Shown one piece after another: positions 63,691 to 64,000 of a stretch of 64,000 bases of DNA; within the stretch, counting starts at the first letter, position 1, and every line of letters starts with the position of its first letter. Both the position numbers and the translations under genes were made by a program. Under the pieces are notes generated by a model that had not been told where the DNA came from, ran no database searches, and saw only the letters and a list, made by a program, of their open reading frames with translations. Source of the stretch: a virus; the IMG/VR virus record IMGVR_UViG_3300018005_000012, positions 1 to 64,000 of that record. The stretch is one strand, 5' to 3'.

Positions 63691-63699
63691 TTTAAATAC
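63691..63699 (+). promoter_or_regulatory. Promoter of the right-edge gene
   Basis: TTTAAATAC, 30 nt from the ATG at 63721. Confidence 0.65.
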
Positions 63700-63720
63700 T
63701 AAGAGAGACATACCCTTGCC

Positions 63721-64000
63721 ATGAGTCTTCCAGATGAAGTTCCAAAGACTGAGGCTCAGGTCATGGAGGTAATGAGAAACCTATTCTCATCCACATATGC
63801 TCTCGATAAACCCGACAGAGAACTTGTTTTCCGTCTCATGCAATATGGGAAGGATAAGGTCGGATTGGAGAAGGAAGAGATAGCCCTGCTCCAAGCGAAA
63901 GGACTGATGGATAAGGACGAGACTTTCCTCATTCCAGATGAGTTCTGGTTCAGAGGCTTGGTAACGCCTTCCTTCTGGCTTAAGTGTTTGTTGGCCTTTC
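63721..64000 (+). CDS. Hypothetical protein, truncated by the window edge
   Basis: At least 93 residues starting MSLPDEVPKTEAQVMEVMRN, predicted mostly helical, with KPDRELVFRLMQYGKDKVGL. Runs off the right end. Not recognised; it could belong to the head module. Confidence 0.6.
   Translation, partial: MSLPDEVPKTEAQVMEVMRNLFSSTYALDKPDRELVFRLMQYGKDKVGLEKEEIALLQAKGLMDKDETFLIPDEFWFRGLVTPSFWLKCLLAF

Overview
The window is a 64 kb piece of the genome of a tailed, double-stranded DNA virus (or provirus) of an archaeon. The tailed-virus part rests on a large terminase (60040-61593), a portal protein (30078-31976) and a siphovirus-ordered tail module on the minus strand (54952 down to 45313: tail tube, G/GT chaperones with a -1 slippery site, tape measure, hub, fibres). 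The archaeal part rests on the promoters: TTTAAATA / TTTATATAGG boxes sit 28-33 nt upstream of the first codon of about 30 genes on both strands, which implies leaderless or nearly leaderless mRNAs. It also rests on archaeal-style replication genes (PrimPol-type primase, MCM-like AAA+ helicase, zinc-containing RPA-like protein, family B polymerase, RecA/RadA-like ATPase, ERCC4 nuclease). The host cannot be named from the sequence. Base composition is moderate, so a haloarchaeon is unlikely. No capsid protein, integrase, complete tRNA or CRISPR array was recognised, so the genome probably extends beyond both edges.

Layout. 1-3.5 kb: small, mostly minus-strand genes, a secreted protein, an HNH endonuclease and a structured non-coding stretch (2320-2828). 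3.5-4.95 kb: a 1.4 kb non-coding block with about a dozen TATA boxes, 41-nt direct repeats, TTCC-N3-GGAA palindromes, G-rich tandem units and 11-nt repeats, a candidate origin or control region. 4.97-14.8 kb: a plus-strand operon holding a striking set of amide-bond enzymes: two paralogous glutamine-synthetase-fold amidoligases, a class II glutamine amidotransferase and an ATP-grasp ligase, with small partner proteins. 14.8-26.7 kb: about fifty tiny, tightly overlapping genes (ATGA, TAATG and TGATTG junctions), dominated by zinc-binding mini-proteins and short membrane proteins, plus an RNase H and a nucleotidyltransferase. 26.7-30 kb minus: a HerA/FtsK-like ATPase, a structural-looking protein and an endonuclease VII. 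30-36 kb plus: portal, RPA-like protein, JAMM-like protein, a Thr-rich surface protein. 36-39.3 kb minus: coiled-coil/membrane protein, zinc protein, primase, helicase. 39.3-44.2 kb plus: RecA-like ATPase and DNA polymerase B. 44.1-57.4 kb minus: HNH genes, tail module, GNAT acetyltransferase, ERCC4 and PD-(D/E)XK-like nucleases. 57.4-64 kb: small zinc proteins, HNH, terminase, LAGLIDADG endonuclease, and a truncated gene at the right edge.

How it works together. The replication genes could form a nearly self-sufficient replisome. The tail and packaging genes build the virion. Eight or so free-standing homing endonucleases (HNH, endonuclease VII, LAGLIDADG) are scattered between modules as selfish insertions. 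The amidoligase cassette is the most unusual metabolic content and may attach amino acids or peptides to a viral or host target. A second unexplained pattern is a short N-terminal motif, M-(S/T/A)-L-A-N-x-x-(E/Q)-L, on seven otherwise unrelated small proteins.
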